DNA from: Candidatus Cloacimonadota bacterium
GTDB taxonomy: Bacteria > Cloacimonadota > Cloacimonadia > Cloacimonadales > Cloacimonadaceae
NCBI GenBank assembly: GCA_023230245.1
Contig: JALNXT010000050.1
Span: forward strand, 1 to 8,037
Length of the DNA stretch: 8,037 bases
Direction of reading: 5' to 3'
Below are positions 6,570 to 8,037 of the stretch, piece after piece (the stretch's first letter is position 1; each line of letters begins with the position of its first letter). Below the pieces are notes generated by a model, which was given only the letters and a program-made list of their open reading frames with translations, did no database searches and was not told the DNA's origin. Position numbers and translations under genes: made by a program.

Positions 6570-7775
6570 ATGAACTACCGTATATTGATTTTCGCCATCT
6601 TGATCCTCGTTAGTAACCTGGTATTTGCCACCGATCCTTGGAATAATCCTTCTCCTCTTGCGGGGAGTATGACAGTTATGGCACAGGTTAGCATCAACGG
6701 TTCACCGGCAGTTAGTGGAGATGTTCTGGCTGCTTTTGTTAGCGTAGGTGGAACTCCCGAGCTTAGGGGAAAGGGGCTCGTGCAGGTTGTCAGCGGAATA
6801 TCGGGATGCCTCCTGCAAGTGTTCACCGATAATAGCGGTGAAGTGATAAGTTTCAAAGTGTGGGACGAGAGTGCGCAACACGTGTTTGAGGTTAGCCAAA
6901 CCTTGGTTGCAGATGTAGATGGAACCATTGGCAGCTATCCCTCCAATCTATATCAGATTAATGCAGATGTGGATGTTCAGGTAGTAGCGGTGCCTTCGTT
7001 TTCCATCCCTGCTGGAACTTATTACACACAGCAATATGTAAGCTTAAGCTGCCCGACAACTGATGCACAGATTCATTATACCACCAACGGAACTAATCCT
7101 ACAGAGACTTCTGCCTTGTATAGTGCGGCAATAAGTATTAGCACCACCACAACTCTTAAAGCCAAAGCCTTCTTCCCAGGCTGGACACCCAGTGCTGTAG
7201 CTACTGCCCTTTATATTATCAGCGGAACGGTAGCCACGCCAACCTTCTCTCCACCACCAGGACAGTATGAATTGCCTATGGAGGTAACGATTAGCTGTGC
7301 AACTCCCGATGCCCAGATTCGTTACACTATCAATGGGGCAGAGCCAGACACGACATCAGCCCTATATGCACAACCTTTGTATTTGCTTCTCTCTGCAAAT
7401 AACGTCCAAGCCAAAGGCTTCAAAACAGGGCTAATCCCCAGTGAAACGGCAATTGGTTATTACGAATCTGACATGGCTATCCCTGATAATCCTGATACAC
7501 CTGTCGTTACCGGCATCTTTGATGTTTACCCCAATCCTTTCTCTTATACTACAACCATTCAATTAGGAGCTAAAGAAGCCAACCAGCCTTATAGCCTAAA
7601 GATATATAACATCAAGGGAGCATGTGTTTACCGCACTGAAGGCGTGGCAAAAGGTAGTTTCGAGCTTAGCTGGGATGGGTGTAGCTCTGAAGGGAAGAGG
7701 CTTTCCTCGGGAATATATCTCATCTCGTTCCGTGCTGGCAATACCACGCATACCCGCAAAACAGTGCTGAAATAG
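6570..7775 (+). CDS. Exported protein with two chitobiase-C-terminal-like modules and a T9SS/FlgD-like C-terminal sorting tail
   Basis: A 401-residue protein from ATG 6570. Residues 1-20 are a signal peptide (MNYRILIFAILILVSNLVFA|TD). Residues ~21-135 form an N-terminal beta domain (MTVMAQVSINGSPAVSGD, then AAFV, ELRGKG and FKVWD); I recall similar modules in Bacteroidota-type secreted proteins. Next are two tandem CHB_HEX_C-like modules, 141-219 and 221-301, with the pattern P-x-F-x-P/IPAG-x-Y, DAQI(H/R)YT(T/I)NG, P-x-x-(T)SALY and a K-A/G-F close. Residues ~312-401 match a type A T9SS or FlgD-like tail: VYPNPFS at 319-325, LKIYNIKG, W-D-G and SSGIYLISF, ending KTVLK. This tail usually directs export across the outer membrane and attachment to the surface. 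It starts 10 nt after the peptidase stop, so co-expression is likely. No catalytic motif is seen; a binding or surface structural role is inferred. Confidence 0.9.
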   Translation: MNYRILIFAILILVSNLVFATDPWNNPSPLAGSMTVMAQVSINGSPAVSGDVLAAFVSVGGTPELRGKGLVQVVSGISGCLLQVFTDNSGEVISFKVWDESAQHVFEVSQTLVADVDGTIGSYPSNLYQINADVDVQVVAVPSFSIPAGTYYTQQYVSLSCPTTDAQIHYTTNGTNPTETSALYSAAISISTTTTLKAKAFFPGWTPSAVATALYIISGTVATPTFSPPPGQYELPMEVTISCATPDAQIRYTINGAEPDTTSALYAQPLYLLLSANNVQAKGFKTGLIPSETAIGYYESDMAIPDNPDTPVVTGIFDVYPNPFSYTTTIQLGAKEANQPYSLKIYNIKGACVYRTEGVAKGSFELSWDGCSSEGKRLSSGIYLISFRAGNTTHTRKTVLK

Positions 7776-7786
7776 TCCGTGCAGCT

Positions 7787-7900
7787 ACTGGGAATTCCGG
7801 TCTCCTGACCGGAAAGGCCTGTGGGTGTCCTCGCCCACAGTTGTTCTGGCTAACGACGAGGACACTCGACTGCTCGAGTGCAGGCTAGTTAGAGCCATGC
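7787..7900 (+). repeat. Hairpin-bearing intergenic repeat element, copy 2
   Basis: This is the inverted partner of 4353-4466 and starts 11 nt after the 7775 stop. It has three clear hairpins: TTCCGGTC/GACCGGAA with loop TCCT (7795-7814, perfect 8 bp); CTGTGGGTG/CGCCCACAG with loop TCCT (7819-7840, one G-T wobble); and CACTCGA/TCGAGTG with loop CTGC (7863-7880, perfect 7 bp). CGAGGAC at 7857-7863 is complementary to GTCCTCG at 7827-7833 in the second hairpin, allowing a pseudoknot-like contact. No T-run follows directly, so terminator function is uncertain. Confidence 0.85.
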
Positions 7901-7982
7901 AGCCTTGCCTTGCCTACCAATCCACAATCTGCTGGTTTGCTATTTTTCCGTTTTTTTCATGCTTCGCACCTGCTTAAGAGAG
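7901..7982. other. Non-coding stretch with T-runs, nothing assigned
   Basis: Between repeat copy 2 and the terminal palindrome there is no convincing ORF. Two T-runs (around 7942-7957) lack an adjacent GC-rich stem, so I do not call a terminator. Confidence 0.4.
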
Positions 7983-8037
7983 TATATCATAAGTTAATCA
8001 TCCCTATATCAACCGTATATAATATACGGATGATATA
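7983..8037 (+). promoter_or_regulatory. Likely promoter/operator region of a gene beyond the window
   Basis: CCGTATAT (8013-8020), A, ATATACGG (8022-8029) is a perfect 17-nt palindrome with a one-base centre. It contains a full TATAAT (8018-8023), a candidate -10 box. The -35 position 17 nt upstream (TAATCA, 7995-8000) is weak. An outer inverted repeat, TATATCAT (7983-7990) and ATGATATA (8030-8037), and a shorter one, ATCATCC (7997-8003) and GGATGAT (8028-8034), nest around it. This looks like a repressor site over a promoter, but no downstream start is visible before the window ends. Confidence 0.4.

Overview
The window is a bacterial stretch packed with exported, multi-domain surface or secreted proteins, all on the + strand. 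The clues are Sec-type signal peptides, choice-of-anchor D and J type beta-sandwich modules, fibronectin III (FN3) ends, chitobiase-C-terminal type modules, a C10 (streptopain-like) peptidase, and one C-terminal tail of the type IX secretion (T9SS)/FlgD-like kind. With moderate GC and AGGAG ribosome sites, this best fits the Bacteroidota/FCB superphylum. Candidatus Cloacimonadota is my first guess, inferred from protein style only; Bacteroidota or Fibrobacterota are alternatives.

Layout: (1) 1-346 is the 3' end of an exported protein that begins outside the window and ends in FN3. (2) 360-4268 is a 1302-residue exported protein built from four copies of one ~175-residue beta module, three choice-of-anchor D-like domains, one J-like domain and a terminal FN3. 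It is tightly coupled to gene 1. (3) 4269-4651 is intergenic. It holds a hairpin-rich repeat element, a possible promoter and a leader with a 10-bp inverted repeat. (4) 4652-6559 is a C10 cysteine peptidase preproprotein with FN3 and two C-terminal GWNL modules. (5) 6570-7775 is an exported protein with two chitobiase-C-terminal-like modules and a sorting tail, tightly coupled to the peptidase. (6) 7776-8037 is non-coding. It holds a second, inverted copy of the hairpin element and, at the very end, a perfect AT-rich palindrome containing TATAAT.

The most unusual feature is the pair of 114-bp repeats (4353-4466 and 7787-7900). By hand alignment they are about 90% identical without gaps, in opposite orientation, and they bracket exactly the peptidase plus sorting-tail gene pair. 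Each copy encodes a row of short hairpins, nearly all with four-base loops, several of them TCCT (AGGA on the other strand). I do not recognise this element.

How the genes may work together: two transcription units are likely, [gene 1-gene 2] and [peptidase-gene 4]. All products should leave the cytoplasm. The large beta-sandwich proteins look like adhesive, matrix or ligand-binding surface proteins. The peptidase would degrade external protein or process secreted proteins. A direct functional link between the units is not shown by the sequence.
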